The position numbers and the translations under genes were made by a program. Below are positions 33,801-41,321 of a DNA stretch of 64,000 bases, piece by piece. This DNA comes from Anaerolineae bacterium (GTDB taxonomy: Bacteria; Chloroflexota; Anaerolineae; 4572-78; J111), in assembly GCA_023151115.1 (NCBI GenBank), contig JAKLJP010000031.1, positions 1 through 64,000 on the forward strand, read 5' to 3'. Numbering within the stretch: the first letter of the stretch is position 1; the number at the start of each line of letters is the position of its first letter. Below the pieces are notes generated by a model. It ran no database searches. It saw only the letters and a list, made by a program, of their open reading frames with translations, and had not been told where the DNA came from.

Positions 33801-35468
33801 ATGGCAGATGAAATTATCAGCGAACTGGATTTATATTTTCCCCGGCCCACCCGCGAACTGGGTATGGTCATCAGCGGTTCGCTCAGTAAAGGGTTGGAAG
33901 TCAAGCTGGCCTCCAACGCCCCGGTGGAAGAGATGGCCGTGGGCCGCTACATCACCATCGAGGGGGCCAAGCTCAAATTCTTTGGCATGATTACCGACGT
34001 CGTTCTCGACAACACCAACCCCCAAATCGAAAAAACGCCGCCGGATGTGGAGGATGACTTTCTACGCGAGGTGCATATCGGGGCCAGCGTCTTTGGCCGG
34101 ATTCACGTGGCGCCGATGCTGGTGCTGGATAAAAGCGCCGACCAGCCCCGCCCGGTCAAAACCATCCCCGGCCACTTTTCCAAAGTGCGCCTGGCTACTG
34201 AAGAAGATGTCAATATGGTCTTTGGCCAGGAGGATGAGCAGCACTTTCACATCGGCGAGCCGCTGGATATGGCCGATGTCCAGGTCAACCTGGATTTGCA
34301 GCGTATGGTTGAGCGCAGCGTCGGCGTGTTTGGCAAAAGCGGCACCGGCAAAAGTTTTCTCACCCGCCTATTGTTGGCCGGAGTGATCCAGCGCAACGCC
34401 GCGGTCAGCCTCATCTTCGACATGCATAACGAGTACGGTTGGGAGGGCCAGAGCGAAGGCCGGACCAAAGTCAAAGGCTTGAAACAGCTTTTTGGCAACC
34501 ACCGTGTCGCTATTTTTACGCTCGACGAAGAATCAACCAAGCGCCGCCAGGTCCGGCCCGATTATGTGGTCGTCCTCGACTGGTCGGACATCCAGCCGGA
34601 AGATTTGGAAACGCTGCGCGACACGCTCGACCTGAGCGACAATATGCTGGCCGCCGCCTACACCCTGCGCCGCAGTTGGGGTCGGGGCTGGATTAAGCAA
34701 CTGCTCAACGCCGACAAAGGCGAAATGGATGCGTTGGTCGAGGGCAGCACCCTCAACCGCTCCAGCCTCGATGCCCTCAGCCGCCGCCTGGAACGGCTGA
34801 CCCGCTTCGACTTTATCCGCGACAGTTGGAAAGGCGATTCGGCCCAGAGCATCATCGAATATCTGGACCGGGGCCTCAACGTAGTGTTGGAATTTGGCCG
34901 CTACGGCAACTCGCTGGAAGCTTATATTTTGGTCGCCAACTACCTGACCCGCCGCATCCACCAGATGTATATCGAGCGGGTGGAGAGCGCCCTGGGCGAC
35001 AAAGCCAAAGAGCCGCCCCAACTGATGATTGTGATTGAAGAAGCTCACAAATTCCTCGATCCGCAGATTGCCCGCCAGACCATCTTTGGCACCATTGCCC
35101 GCGAACTGCGCAAATACAATGTCACCCTGCTAATTGTAGACCAGCGCCCCTCCGGCATTGACGAGGAGGTGATGAGCCAGATTGGCACCCGCGTGACCGC
35201 CCTGCTGGATAACGAGCGCGACATCAGCGCCGTGTTGACCGGCGTTTCCGGGGCGAGCGCCCTGCGCGAGGTGCTGGCCCGTTTGGATACCAAGCAGCAA
35301 GCCTTGATTATGGGCCACGCCGTGCCCATGCCCGTCGTCATCCAGACCCGCACCTACGACGCCGATTTTTATGCGGCCATGGGCTTCCGCGACCCCGCCG
35401 AGTTGAAGACCAGCCGGCCCGAACGGGTCAATTTATTACGCGGAGAAGTGGAAAAAGGGATAGATTAA
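33801..35468 (+). CDS. herA: HerA-family ATP-dependent DNA translocase
   Basis: HerA hexamers pump DNA and drive NurA in end resection. The 555-residue protein has an N-terminal HAS barrel (residues about 10-120, GMVISGSLSKGLEVKL), Walker A GVFGKSGTGKSFLTRLLLAG at about 174-193, DMHNEYGW after it, Walker B LMIVIEEAHKFLD, and an arginine-finger region ELRKYNVTLLIVDQRPSGI. C-terminal NERDISAVLTGVSGAS and PMPVVIQTRTY are HerA-like. NurA and a HAS-barrel protein lie 4 kb upstream on the same strand, not in an operon with it. The translocase role is family knowledge. Confidence 0.92.
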   Translation: MADEIISELDLYFPRPTRELGMVISGSLSKGLEVKLASNAPVEEMAVGRYITIEGAKLKFFGMITDVVLDNTNPQIEKTPPDVEDDFLREVHIGASVFGRIHVAPMLVLDKSADQPRPVKTIPGHFSKVRLATEEDVNMVFGQEDEQHFHIGEPLDMADVQVNLDLQRMVERSVGVFGKSGTGKSFLTRLLLAGVIQRNAAVSLIFDMHNEYGWEGQSEGRTKVKGLKQLFGNHRVAIFTLDEESTKRRQVRPDYVVVLDWSDIQPEDLETLRDTLDLSDNMLAAAYTLRRSWGRGWIKQLLNADKGEMDALVEGSTLNRSSLDALSRRLERLTRFDFIRDSWKGDSAQSIIEYLDRGLNVVLEFGRYGNSLEAYILVANYLTRRIHQMYIERVESALGDKAKEPPQLMIVIEEAHKFLDPQIARQTIFGTIARELRKYNVTLLIVDQRPSGIDEEVMSQIGTRVTALLDNERDISAVLTGVSGASALREVLARLDTKQQALIMGHAVPMPVVIQTRTYDADFYAAMGFRDPAELKTSRPERVNLLRGEVEKGID

Positions 35469-35469
35469 G

Positions 35470-35530
35470 GGTCAATAGTCAATAGTTAATGAGAAAGTAG
35501 TTCATTGACCATTGACTGTTGACTGTTGAA
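35470..35530. repeat. Tandem-unit quasi-palindrome (TCAATAG family)
   Basis: GTCAATAGTCAATAGTTAATGA faces TCATTGACCATTGACTGTT; three wobble or mismatch positions. It begins two bases after the herA stop. Confidence 0.6.
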
Positions 35531-35553
35531 CATTGCCGATTGATTGCCCTTCC

Positions 35554-35582
35554 TTGCCACACGCCCTCTTGTCGGATATAAT
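35554..35582 (+). promoter_or_regulatory. Promoter of lepB
   Basis: TTGCCA (35554-35559), 17-base spacer, TATAAT (35577-35582), about 55 bases before the TTG start. Confidence 0.7.
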
Positions 35583-35643
35583 TCTATCCGATGTAAGCGT
35601 TGAAACATGAATTGTTTGAACGCCAAGCTTTTTGGAGTATAAG

Positions 35644-36588
35644 TTGTCCAACCCATTTGAACCACAAAGTACCCATAATCCCGCTGATGGGAAGGGGTTT
35701 GACCCTCATCCACCAACAAATCCCTCTCAGCCTGTTGATGATCCATCACCCACTCCGGCGATTTCAGCCGAACCGGACCTGCCATTCAAAACATCAGATG
35801 CCGCCCCGGATTTAGCCACTCTCCTGGCCTCCCGTCCCGGCGATGCCGGCGACGCGCAAGCCTCGACCGGTTCACCCGTTTACCGAGTTTCCCCGGCTGA
35901 ACCCGATTGGTCGGGTTACACCCTGCTGCCTTTAGAAGATGCCCCCGCCGCCGAAGAGAAACCTTCTGGTTGGAAAACCGCCTGGGCCGTGGTCCGCGAG
36001 GTGGGCGAAACCATCATTCTAACCCTGGTTATTTTCTTTTTAATTCAAACAGTCATCCGTAACTTTCGGGTGGTTGGCACCAGTATGGTAGACAACCTGC
36101 ACGACGGCCAATATCTGATTATTGATAAGCTCAGTTACAACCCCTTTGTCACCGATGTTTTGAAAATGGGCGGGCCGCAGCGAGGCGATGTGATTGTCTT
36201 TGAGCCGCCTAATCGGCCCGGCGAAGATTACGTCAAACGTATTATCGGCCTACCGGGGGAGACGGTAGAAATTCGCGCCGGTCAGGTTTTTATCAATGGT
36301 GAACCTCTAGCCGAACCCTTCCAACCAACGCCGGGTACTTATACTATGCCCAATGCCGTTACGGTTCCAGATGGGCAGGTTTTTGTTCTGGGTGATAACC
36401 GTAATAATTCCAATGACTCGCACAATTGGGGTACACTGCCGCTTGAGAATATTGTCGGGCGGGCTTGGTTGTCGTATTGGCCGCCCAGCGAGTGGGGGGT
36501 AATTCCCCGCGACGCGCCGACCGAGCAGGCCACCCTGAAGCATGTTTTGAATGAGTTGGTTCCCAGCGCCAACGCCGATAATAATTAA
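35644..36588 (+). CDS. lepB: Signal peptidase I
   Basis: Cleaves signal peptides from exported proteins at the membrane surface. The 314-residue protein has a cytoplasmic, Pro/Asp-rich N-terminal extension of about 110 residues, one membrane segment (TIILTLVIFFLIQTVI), then the S26 core: VVGTSMVDNLHDGQYLII with the nucleophile Ser, GDVIVFEPPNRPGEDYVKRI with the general-base Lys, and VFVLGDNRNNSNDSHNWG. I place the start at TTG 35644 because TTGGAG lies 6 bases ahead; a TTG at 35632 would overlap that site. The long N-terminal extension is unusual. Confidence 0.92.
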   Translation: MSNPFEPQSTHNPADGKGFDPHPPTNPSQPVDDPSPTPAISAEPDLPFKTSDAAPDLATLLASRPGDAGDAQASTGSPVYRVSPAEPDWSGYTLLPLEDAPAAEEKPSGWKTAWAVVREVGETIILTLVIFFLIQTVIRNFRVVGTSMVDNLHDGQYLIIDKLSYNPFVTDVLKMGGPQRGDVIVFEPPNRPGEDYVKRIIGLPGETVEIRAGQVFINGEPLAEPFQPTPGTYTMPNAVTVPDGQVFVLGDNRNNSNDSHNWGTLPLENIVGRAWLSYWPPSEWGVIPRDAPTEQATLKHVLNELVPSANADNN

Positions 36589-36602
36589 CGGGGTACGTGG
36601 TG

Positions 36603-36642
36603 CGTCTTGCGTAACAAAACAGAAGACGCAACACGCAAGACG
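36603..36642. repeat. Tandem-unit hairpin (CTTGCGT family)
   Basis: CGTCTTGCGT (36603-36612) pairs with ACGCAAGACG (36633-36642), with a second GACGCA unit between. It lies just before the RpiB-like gene that opens the microcompartment locus. Confidence 0.65.
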
Positions 36643-36685
36643 AATATCAGGTCTGTAAAATCTTTCAAGGCTTTAATCAACGCCC

Positions 36686-37318
36686 ATGCCCAAACCCATT
36701 ATCACGGTAGATGATATTCGTGCGGCTGCGCCGGGAAGCGTTCTGTCTGTGCCGGCAGAGGCTATTATCACCGACCTGGCCCGTGAAGTCGCTCAAGCCC
36801 ACCAGATAAGCCTGGTCACGAGCGAGCATCTAACTTCGACCTCAGCAACCAACGGCCATGGCCCGGTCATTGCTATTGGGGCTGATCACGGCCCTTCATT
36901 TCCCATGAAAGAGGAGCTCAAGCCCTATCTGGCCGAACTAGGCTACACGGTGTTAGACTGCGGCACGTACACGCCCGACGCGGTAGATTATCCCGATATT
37001 GCTTACGCCGTCGCCAAACAGGTCGCCAATGGCACAGCCTGGCGCGGGATTGTGATTGATGGGGCCGGCATTGGTTCCAGCATGGTCGCCAACAAAGTAC
37101 CGGGGATTCGGGCGGCGTTGTGTTATAATGAGGCCATGGCTCGCAACAGCCGGGAGCACAACGACGCTAATGTGCTAACGATGGGGGCCGGGATGATCGG
37201 GCTGAATCTGGCCCGGCAAATTGTCGAAACCTGGCTCAAAACGGAGTTCGGCGGAGGCCGGCACCAGCGCCGGGTCAATAAAATTATCGAAATTGAACAA
37301 CGTTTTTTGAAAGGCTAA
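36686..37318 (+). CDS. RpiB/LacAB-family isomerase-like protein with N-terminal extension (microcompartment locus)
   Basis: A 210-residue protein. Residues 1-55 are an extension ([20 protein letters not shown]); the RpiB fold follows from [20 protein letters not shown] to QIVETWL. In ribose-5-phosphate isomerase B the active loop normally reads CGTGIG or SGNG; here it is [15 protein letters not shown], with Asp125 in place of the catalytic Cys. The [12 protein letters not shown] and [11 protein letters not shown] segments are kept. It starts the microcompartment gene row, one base ahead of deoC. RpiB homologues are known in sugar-phosphate-utilising (SPU) microcompartment loci. Whether this one still isomerises ribose-5-phosphate is open. 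Confidence 0.82.
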   Translation: MPKPIITVDDIRAAAPGSVLSVPAEAIITDLAREVAQAHQISLVTSEHLTSTSATNGHGPVIAIGADHGPSFPMKEELKPYLAELGYTVLDCGTYTPDAVDYPDIAYAVAKQVANGTAWRGIVIDGAGIGSSMVANKVPGIRAALCYNEAMARNSREHNDANVLTMGAGMIGLNLARQIVETWLKTEFGGGRHQRRVNKIIEIEQRFLKG

Positions 37319-37319
37319 G

Positions 37320-38207
37320 ATGACCACCTTGGATAATGCCACGATCAACCGGTTGGTCGAGACTATCAGCCAGGAAATTTTACGAGTCACTAATAGGCAG
37401 AGTAGCAAAGCAACTGCGCCGCCCACCTTTGACTCCTGCCAGGATTGCCTGGGCCAGTGCGCCCAAAAATGCCCCGAAAAAATTATGGCGGCCATCCAGG
37501 CCGGGGCAGAACGGTTTACAGCCGGCCTGGGTATCAGCGGCGTTAAGGCCGAACTGGCCCACTTGATTGACCACACCCTGCTTAAACCGGAAGCAACCGT
37601 CCAGCAAATTGCCCAACTATGCCACGAGGCTCTGCTTTATAAGTTTGCCTCGGTTTGTATCAATCCGGCTCACGTCAAACTGGCGGCCCAACTGCTGCAA
37701 AATTCGGAGGTCAAAGTCTGTACGGTGGTCGGTTTTCCGTTGGGAGCCACTTCAACGGAGGCTAAAGTGTTTGAAACATTGCAGGCGTTAAATGACGGGG
37801 CTACCGAAATTGATATGGTCATCAATATTGGGGCGCTCAAAGGCGGCGACGACGCCCTGGTGGAACGTGATATTGCTGCCGTCGTAAAGACCGTTCACCA
37901 GCATGGGGCGCTGTGCAAGGTCATCATCGAAACAGCGCTGCTGACAAATGATGAAAAAGTTCGCGCATGCCAACTGGCTAAACAAGCCGGTGCTGATTTT
38001 GTCAAAACTTCAACTGGGTTCAGTAGTGGGGGGGCTACCATCGAGGATGTTGCTTTAATGCGGCAGACCGTGGGGCCACAGGTGGGGGTTAAAGCTTCGG
38101 GCGGCATCAGAACGCTGGCCGAAGCGCAACGCATGATTTCGGCGGGGGCTACCCGGCTGGGGGTCAGTGCCGGTGTAAAAATTATCCAAGAGGCGCAGTC
38201 ACTATGA
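37320..38207 (+). CDS. deoC: Deoxyribose-5-phosphate aldolase with encapsulation-peptide-like N-terminus
   Basis: DeoC splits 2-deoxyribose-5-phosphate into glyceraldehyde-3-phosphate and acetaldehyde. The class I aldolase core starts near residue 78 ([18 protein letters not shown]), contains [15 protein letters not shown], and has the Schiff-base Lys229 in [15 protein letters not shown] and [11 protein letters not shown]. The first 80 residues are extra: an amphipathic helix ([17 protein letters not shown]) of the type that targets enzymes into microcompartments, then a cysteine cluster C40, C43, C47, C51 followed by Pro, spaced like an iron-sulphur or zinc site. It overlaps the next gene by ATGA. 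The toxic acetaldehyde product gives a reason for enclosure. Confidence 0.92.
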   Translation: MTTLDNATINRLVETISQEILRVTNRQSSKATAPPTFDSCQDCLGQCAQKCPEKIMAAIQAGAERFTAGLGISGVKAELAHLIDHTLLKPEATVQQIAQLCHEALLYKFASVCINPAHVKLAAQLLQNSEVKVCTVVGFPLGATSTEAKVFETLQALNDGATEIDMVINIGALKGGDDALVERDIAAVVKTVHQHGALCKVIIETALLTNDEKVRACQLAKQAGADFVKTSTGFSSGGATIEDVALMRQTVGPQVGVKASGGIRTLAEAQRMISAGATRLGVSAGVKIIQEAQSL

Positions 38208-38428
38208 GTACATGCCCAGTCTGCCATACAGGTCGCTTACAAAAACGCTCAATGGCTTTTGTGGAGTGGCATGGCCGGTATCTTTTGGTGGTAAACCGCA
38301 TGCCGGCGATGGTTTGCGAAGTTTGCCAGGAACGAGTCTATGACTACGAGGCCATCGAGATTCTGCAAAAGCTGTTGTGGTCTAATTCTCCTAATCAAAA
38401 CCGAGCCATTTCCAGTAGAAATTCGTGA
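38204..38428 (+). CDS. YgiT/MqsA-type zinc-finger small protein
   Basis: A 74-residue protein with CPVCHTGRL near the N-terminus and [13 protein letters not shown] at the other end of the finger, two CxxC pairs binding zinc as in YgiT-type domains. No helix-turn-helix follows, unlike full MqsA. These small proteins often belong to toxin-antitoxin pairs with a DUF4258/RelE-like partner, which is absent here. Its ATG overlaps the deoC stop, so it is cotranslated with microcompartment genes; whether it regulates them or merely rides along is unknown. Confidence 0.8.
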   Translation: MSTCPVCHTGRLQKRSMAFVEWHGRYLLVVNRMPAMVCEVCQERVYDYEAIEILQKLLWSNSPNQNRAISSRNS

Positions 38429-38467
38429 AACGTGATGGGGTTGAATTGTAACTAAAAAAGTTTCGTC

Positions 38468-38518
38468 TTGCGTCTTGCGTGACACAAAATGGACGGAACA
38501 CGCAAGACGTAAGACGCA
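38468..38518. repeat. Tandem-unit hairpin (CTTGCGT family), before shell gene 1
   Basis: CGTCTTGCGTG (38471-38481) pairs with CACGCAAGACG (38499-38509), extended by TTGCGTC/GACGCAA with a one-base bulge. Confidence 0.75.
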
Positions 38519-38584
38519 AAATTGTTACTTTTCACCCTTTTACAATAAGCTCTATCAGAAAATACCATCATTACCGGGGATTTT

Positions 38585-38875
38585 ATGTTAATTGCCAGAG
38601 TTGTCGGTTCAGCCGTAGCCACTATCAAGGACGAAAAGCTAAATGGAACCAAACTGTTGGTGGTGCGTGAAGCCAATGCCCGCGGCGAGCCGACCGGCAA
38701 ACCCTTGGTGGCGATTGATACCGTAGACGCGGGCGTGGGAGATGTGGTTCTGATTGCCAGCGGCTCCTCAGCCCGCCAAACCTCTCTTACCAAAGATCGC
38801 CCGGTTGATGCGGTCATTATGGCCCTTTTGGATAGCCTTGAGGTGGATGGGGAAATTACGTTTAGGAAATCGTAG
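38585..38875 (+). CDS. EutN/CcmL-family pentameric shell protein 1
   Basis: A 96-residue BMC-P (BMV) protein, the pentamer that caps the vertices of a bacterial microcompartment shell. It starts in the family manner with MLIARVVGSAVATIKDEKLN, continues with KLLVVREA, and has DAGVGDVVLIASGSSAR in the conserved GxGDxVL region; the end is VIMALLDSLEV. A GGGGA site precedes the ATG. First of three adjacent shell genes, each separated from the next by a hairpin of a different repeat family. Confidence 0.93.
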   Translation: MLIARVVGSAVATIKDEKLNGTKLLVVREANARGEPTGKPLVAIDTVDAGVGDVVLIASGSSARQTSLTKDRPVDAVIMALLDSLEVDGEITFRKS

Positions 38876-38896
38876 GAAGTGTCAAGTATTTAAGTG

Positions 38897-38957
38897 TCAG
38901 GTGTCATGTATAGGAGTTGACAAAACACTTGACACCTGATACTTGACGCCTGACACT
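38897..38957. repeat. Tandem-unit hairpin (AGTGTCA/GGTGTCA family), between shell genes 1 and 2
   Basis: TCAGGTGTCA (38897-38906) pairs with TGACACCTGA (38930-38939); outer AGTGTCA units before it pair with TGACACT at the far end. Confidence 0.7.
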
Positions 38958-38969
38958 GAAGGTTTTTAG

Positions 38970-39284
38970 ATGCTATTAGGCAAAATTGTTGGGACGGCGG
39001 TTGCCACCATCAAAACGCCGGAACTGGCGGGGGTGAAACTGCTGATAGTGCAGTTGGTGAACAAACAGCTTGAACCTATCGGCAATTTACAGGTCGCCGC
39101 CGATGCCACCCAGGCCGGCTATGGCGACATTGTTTTTATGGTGCGCGCTCGCGAGGCAGCCATGGCCCTGGAAAATACTTTTGTCCCGGTTGATCTGGCC
39201 GCCATCGGCGTGGTAGATACGGTTGATGTGGATACCTCCATCAAAAATTTTGAACTGCCGTCAGGGTATACCCAGTTTGCGTAA
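38970..39284 (+). CDS. EutN/CcmL-family pentameric shell protein 2
   Basis: A 104-residue BMC-P protein: MLLGKIVGTAVATIKTPELA, KLLIVQLVNKQLEP, QAGYGDIVFMVRAREAAMAL. The last 15 residues (IKNFELPSGYTQFA region) are longer than in its neighbour. Three paralogues let a shell cap its vertices with different pentamers; which mixes occur is unknown. The gene stands between two hairpins. Confidence 0.93.
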   Translation: MLLGKIVGTAVATIKTPELAGVKLLIVQLVNKQLEPIGNLQVAADATQAGYGDIVFMVRAREAAMALENTFVPVDLAAIGVVDTVDVDTSIKNFELPSGYTQFA

Positions 39285-39306
39285 GGGCGACAGGGTAACA
39301 AGATAG

Positions 39307-39350
39307 CAAGTAGCAAACTGCTACTCTGCTACCTGCCACTCTGCTACTTG
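39307..39350. repeat. Tandem-unit hairpin (GTAGCAG family), between shell genes 2 and 3
   Basis: CAAGTAGCA (39307-39315) pairs with TGCTACTTG (39342-39350), with further CTGCTAC units between. The GGAG ribosome site of shell gene 3 follows directly. Confidence 0.75.
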
Positions 39351-39366
39351 TTTTTGGAGTTGATAA

Positions 39367-39639
39367 TTGGTTATCGCTAAAGTTGTGGGTACAGTCGTTT
39401 CGACCATTAAACATCCGGCCTATCACGGGTACAAATTGCAGTTGGTGCAGCCGCTTAACCTGCCGCATGAATCGCCGGAAGAAACCTTTTTGGCCCTGGA
39501 CAATGCCCATGCCGGCATAGGGGATACGGTTTTGGTAATGCGCGAGGGCGGCGCGGCCCGGCAAATTATGCAAATCGAGGATGCTCCTGTCATCTCGATG
39601 ATTGTCGGTATTTTGGACTCGGTAGAGATCGCCGGGTGA
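39367..39639 (+). CDS. EutN/CcmL-family pentameric shell protein 3
   Basis: A 90-residue BMC-P protein: VIAKVVGTVVSTIKHPAYHG, KLQLVQPLNLP, HAGIGDTVLVMREGGAARQI, and the end MIVGILDSVEI. It starts with TTG 39367, supported by GGAG 8 bases ahead; no ATG fits. It ends 16 bases before the unknown gene at 39656. The window contains no hexameric BMC-H or BMC-T shell protein, aldehyde dehydrogenase or phosphotransacylase, which must be encoded elsewhere if the compartment is complete. Confidence 0.93.
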   Translation: MVIAKVVGTVVSTIKHPAYHGYKLQLVQPLNLPHESPEETFLALDNAHAGIGDTVLVMREGGAARQIMQIEDAPVISMIVGILDSVEIAG

Positions 39640-39655
39640 CAGAAAGGAAATTCTT

Positions 39656-40195
39656 ATGACGGTTCATCGAATTTCCACCAGTTCCACCGGGGCTACGGGC
39701 CGCGTAACTGCCGATTTTTTCACCGGCAGTTATCGTTTCTCGGCCAGCGTACTGGTTTACAAGCGGCGGCTGGCCGATGTATTGGGCGACCGCATCACCG
39801 ATTATCTAGACCTGGTGGATATTTATGTTTCGCGGATTAATCATCCCGGCGAAATTGTGGCGACGTACCAAAAGGGGTCGCTGGTAAAAGACGAAATCAA
39901 CTTTGTCCTGCTCTCCAGCGAAGTCGAAGGCACTTCCAAAGAACGTTTTTATGTACCCAATCGGGTCAGTTTGCCCATTTTTGTTACCGTGCCTTCGTTT
40001 GAAATCCAGGGTAAATTTCAGTGGATGGGCGATTTGGAAATCAAAAAAATCTTTGCCTCCGACACCCATAAATTCTTACCTATTTTGGACGCCCGCAGCA
40101 CCAATGCCCATTTTCCCAAAGTCACCTTTGAAGGGCCGATTGCCCTGGTGAATAAGTCGAAAATAGAGCTAATCTGTATTGGCGAGGCCAGCTAA
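39656..40195 (+). CDS. Unknown protein in the microcompartment locus
   Basis: A 179-residue soluble protein I do not recognise. It is beta-rich and seems to be in two similar halves: residues 20-95 (ADFFTGSYRFSASVLVYKRR, YLDLVDIYVSRINHPGE, EINFVLLSSE) and 100-175 (NRVSLPIFVTVPSFEIQGKF, FLPILDARSTN, GPIALVNKSKIELICIGEAS). There is no signal peptide, membrane segment or cysteine cluster. AAAGGA precedes the ATG. It lies 16 bases after the third shell gene and 13 before the REC-ATPase gene. A role in shell assembly, tethering or positioning is suggested only by place. Confidence 0.6.
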   Translation: MTVHRISTSSTGATGRVTADFFTGSYRFSASVLVYKRRLADVLGDRITDYLDLVDIYVSRINHPGEIVATYQKGSLVKDEINFVLLSSEVEGTSKERFYVPNRVSLPIFVTVPSFEIQGKFQWMGDLEIKKIFASDTHKFLPILDARSTNAHFPKVTFEGPIALVNKSKIELICIGEAS

Positions 40196-40208
40196 CCCCC
40201 GGTGAGTT

Positions 40209-41315
40209 ATGGCTAATATTCTGGTTGTTGACGACGACAAAAATATCCTGCGCTTGTTGGAATTTAGCCTTAAACGGGCTGGTCATACCGTAACTATTTG
40301 TGATGACGGCGTTCAAGGCCTGGCCCAGGTAAAGGCTCAAGCGCCGGACTTGATTGTGGCCGATGTGATGATGCCCAAGATGACCGGCTACGAGTTTTGC
40401 AAACAGGTTCGGACCAACCTGAGCCTGACCGAACTGCCCATTGTTATGTTCTCGGCCCGCTTTCAGCCGATTGATAAACAAACGGCGCTGGATGCCGGAG
40501 CGACCGATTACCTGTCTAAAAACACGTCGCCTGATGTGCTAGTTGCCCGCATCAATGAACTTTTACCCGCCAAGCCGGCCGGACCAAATACTCAGGCCAC
40601 TATTGGTTTATTCAGTTTGCGAGGGGGCACGGGCGTGACGACGCTGACGGTCAATTTAGCCCTAGCCTTGGCGCTGACCAAAAAAGCACCGACAACCCTG
40701 GTAGACCTGGCCCCGCTCGGCGGCCATGCCGCCCTGATGTTGGGGCTGCGGCCCACCAGCAGCGTGGCTGATGCTCTATTTGCCTCCAAAGATGATGTTG
40801 CCCTGGAAACGGTCAAACCTCACTTGATTCAGCACGCCAGCGGCGTACAACTGCTGGCTTCGGCGCTCAACTATGACCATCTGCTCTACCTGGGCGACAA
40901 ACGGCTGGAACAACTGGTGACAACCCTTAAATTGAGCTTTGCTTATACTATCCTGGATATTCCGCCGCTGCTGGAACCTCGCTCCGGGGCGATGCTGCAA
41001 TTGTTTGATAAAATAGGGCTGGTTCTGGCCCCAGATATGCCCTCGCTGCAATCGGTAGCGGTGGCGCTCCAGGGATTGGTTCGGCTGGGGGTAGCCGACA
41101 ACAAAATTGTACTGATTGTCAATAACATTTTGCCCCAGGGCGGCCTGCCTTTAGAAGTTATTCAAAAAACCCTCAAGCGTCCTGTTCTAGCCAGCATCCC
41201 CTACGAGGCGGAAATGGTCAAAGCCGTCAACAGCGGCAAGCCGCTGCTGTTGAGCAGTCCCCAATCTCCTGCCGCTGCCGCCATGGCCAAATTGGCTAAT
41301 TCCCTGCTCGGATAA
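40209..41315 (+). CDS. Receiver domain fused to a ParA/MinD-type (CpaE/TadZ-like) ATPase
   Basis: A 368-residue two-domain protein. The receiver (residues 1-120) has the acidic pair in LVVDDDKN, phospho-acceptor Asp52 in LIVADVMMPKM and the Lys in TDYLSKN. From 132 a MinD-like domain begins: LFSLRGGTGVTTLTVNLALA is a deviant Walker A in which the usual GKT lysine is Val, as in several CpaE/TadZ proteins; then TTLVDLAPLGGH and FAYTILDIPPLLEP. REC-ParA fusions of this sort localise pili (TadZ) in other bacteria; ParA-type McdA proteins position carboxysomes. Being inside the microcompartment row, it could place or regulate compartments, but pili or other targets are not excluded. Confidence 0.85.
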   Translation: MANILVVDDDKNILRLLEFSLKRAGHTVTICDDGVQGLAQVKAQAPDLIVADVMMPKMTGYEFCKQVRTNLSLTELPIVMFSARFQPIDKQTALDAGATDYLSKNTSPDVLVARINELLPAKPAGPNTQATIGLFSLRGGTGVTTLTVNLALALALTKKAPTTLVDLAPLGGHAALMLGLRPTSSVADALFASKDDVALETVKPHLIQHASGVQLLASALNYDHLLYLGDKRLEQLVTTLKLSFAYTILDIPPLLEPRSGAMLQLFDKIGLVLAPDMPSLQSVAVALQGLVRLGVADNKIVLIVNNILPQGGLPLEVIQKTLKRPVLASIPYEAEMVKAVNSGKPLLLSSPQSPAAAAMAKLANSLLG

Positions 41316-41321
41316 CCTAAA

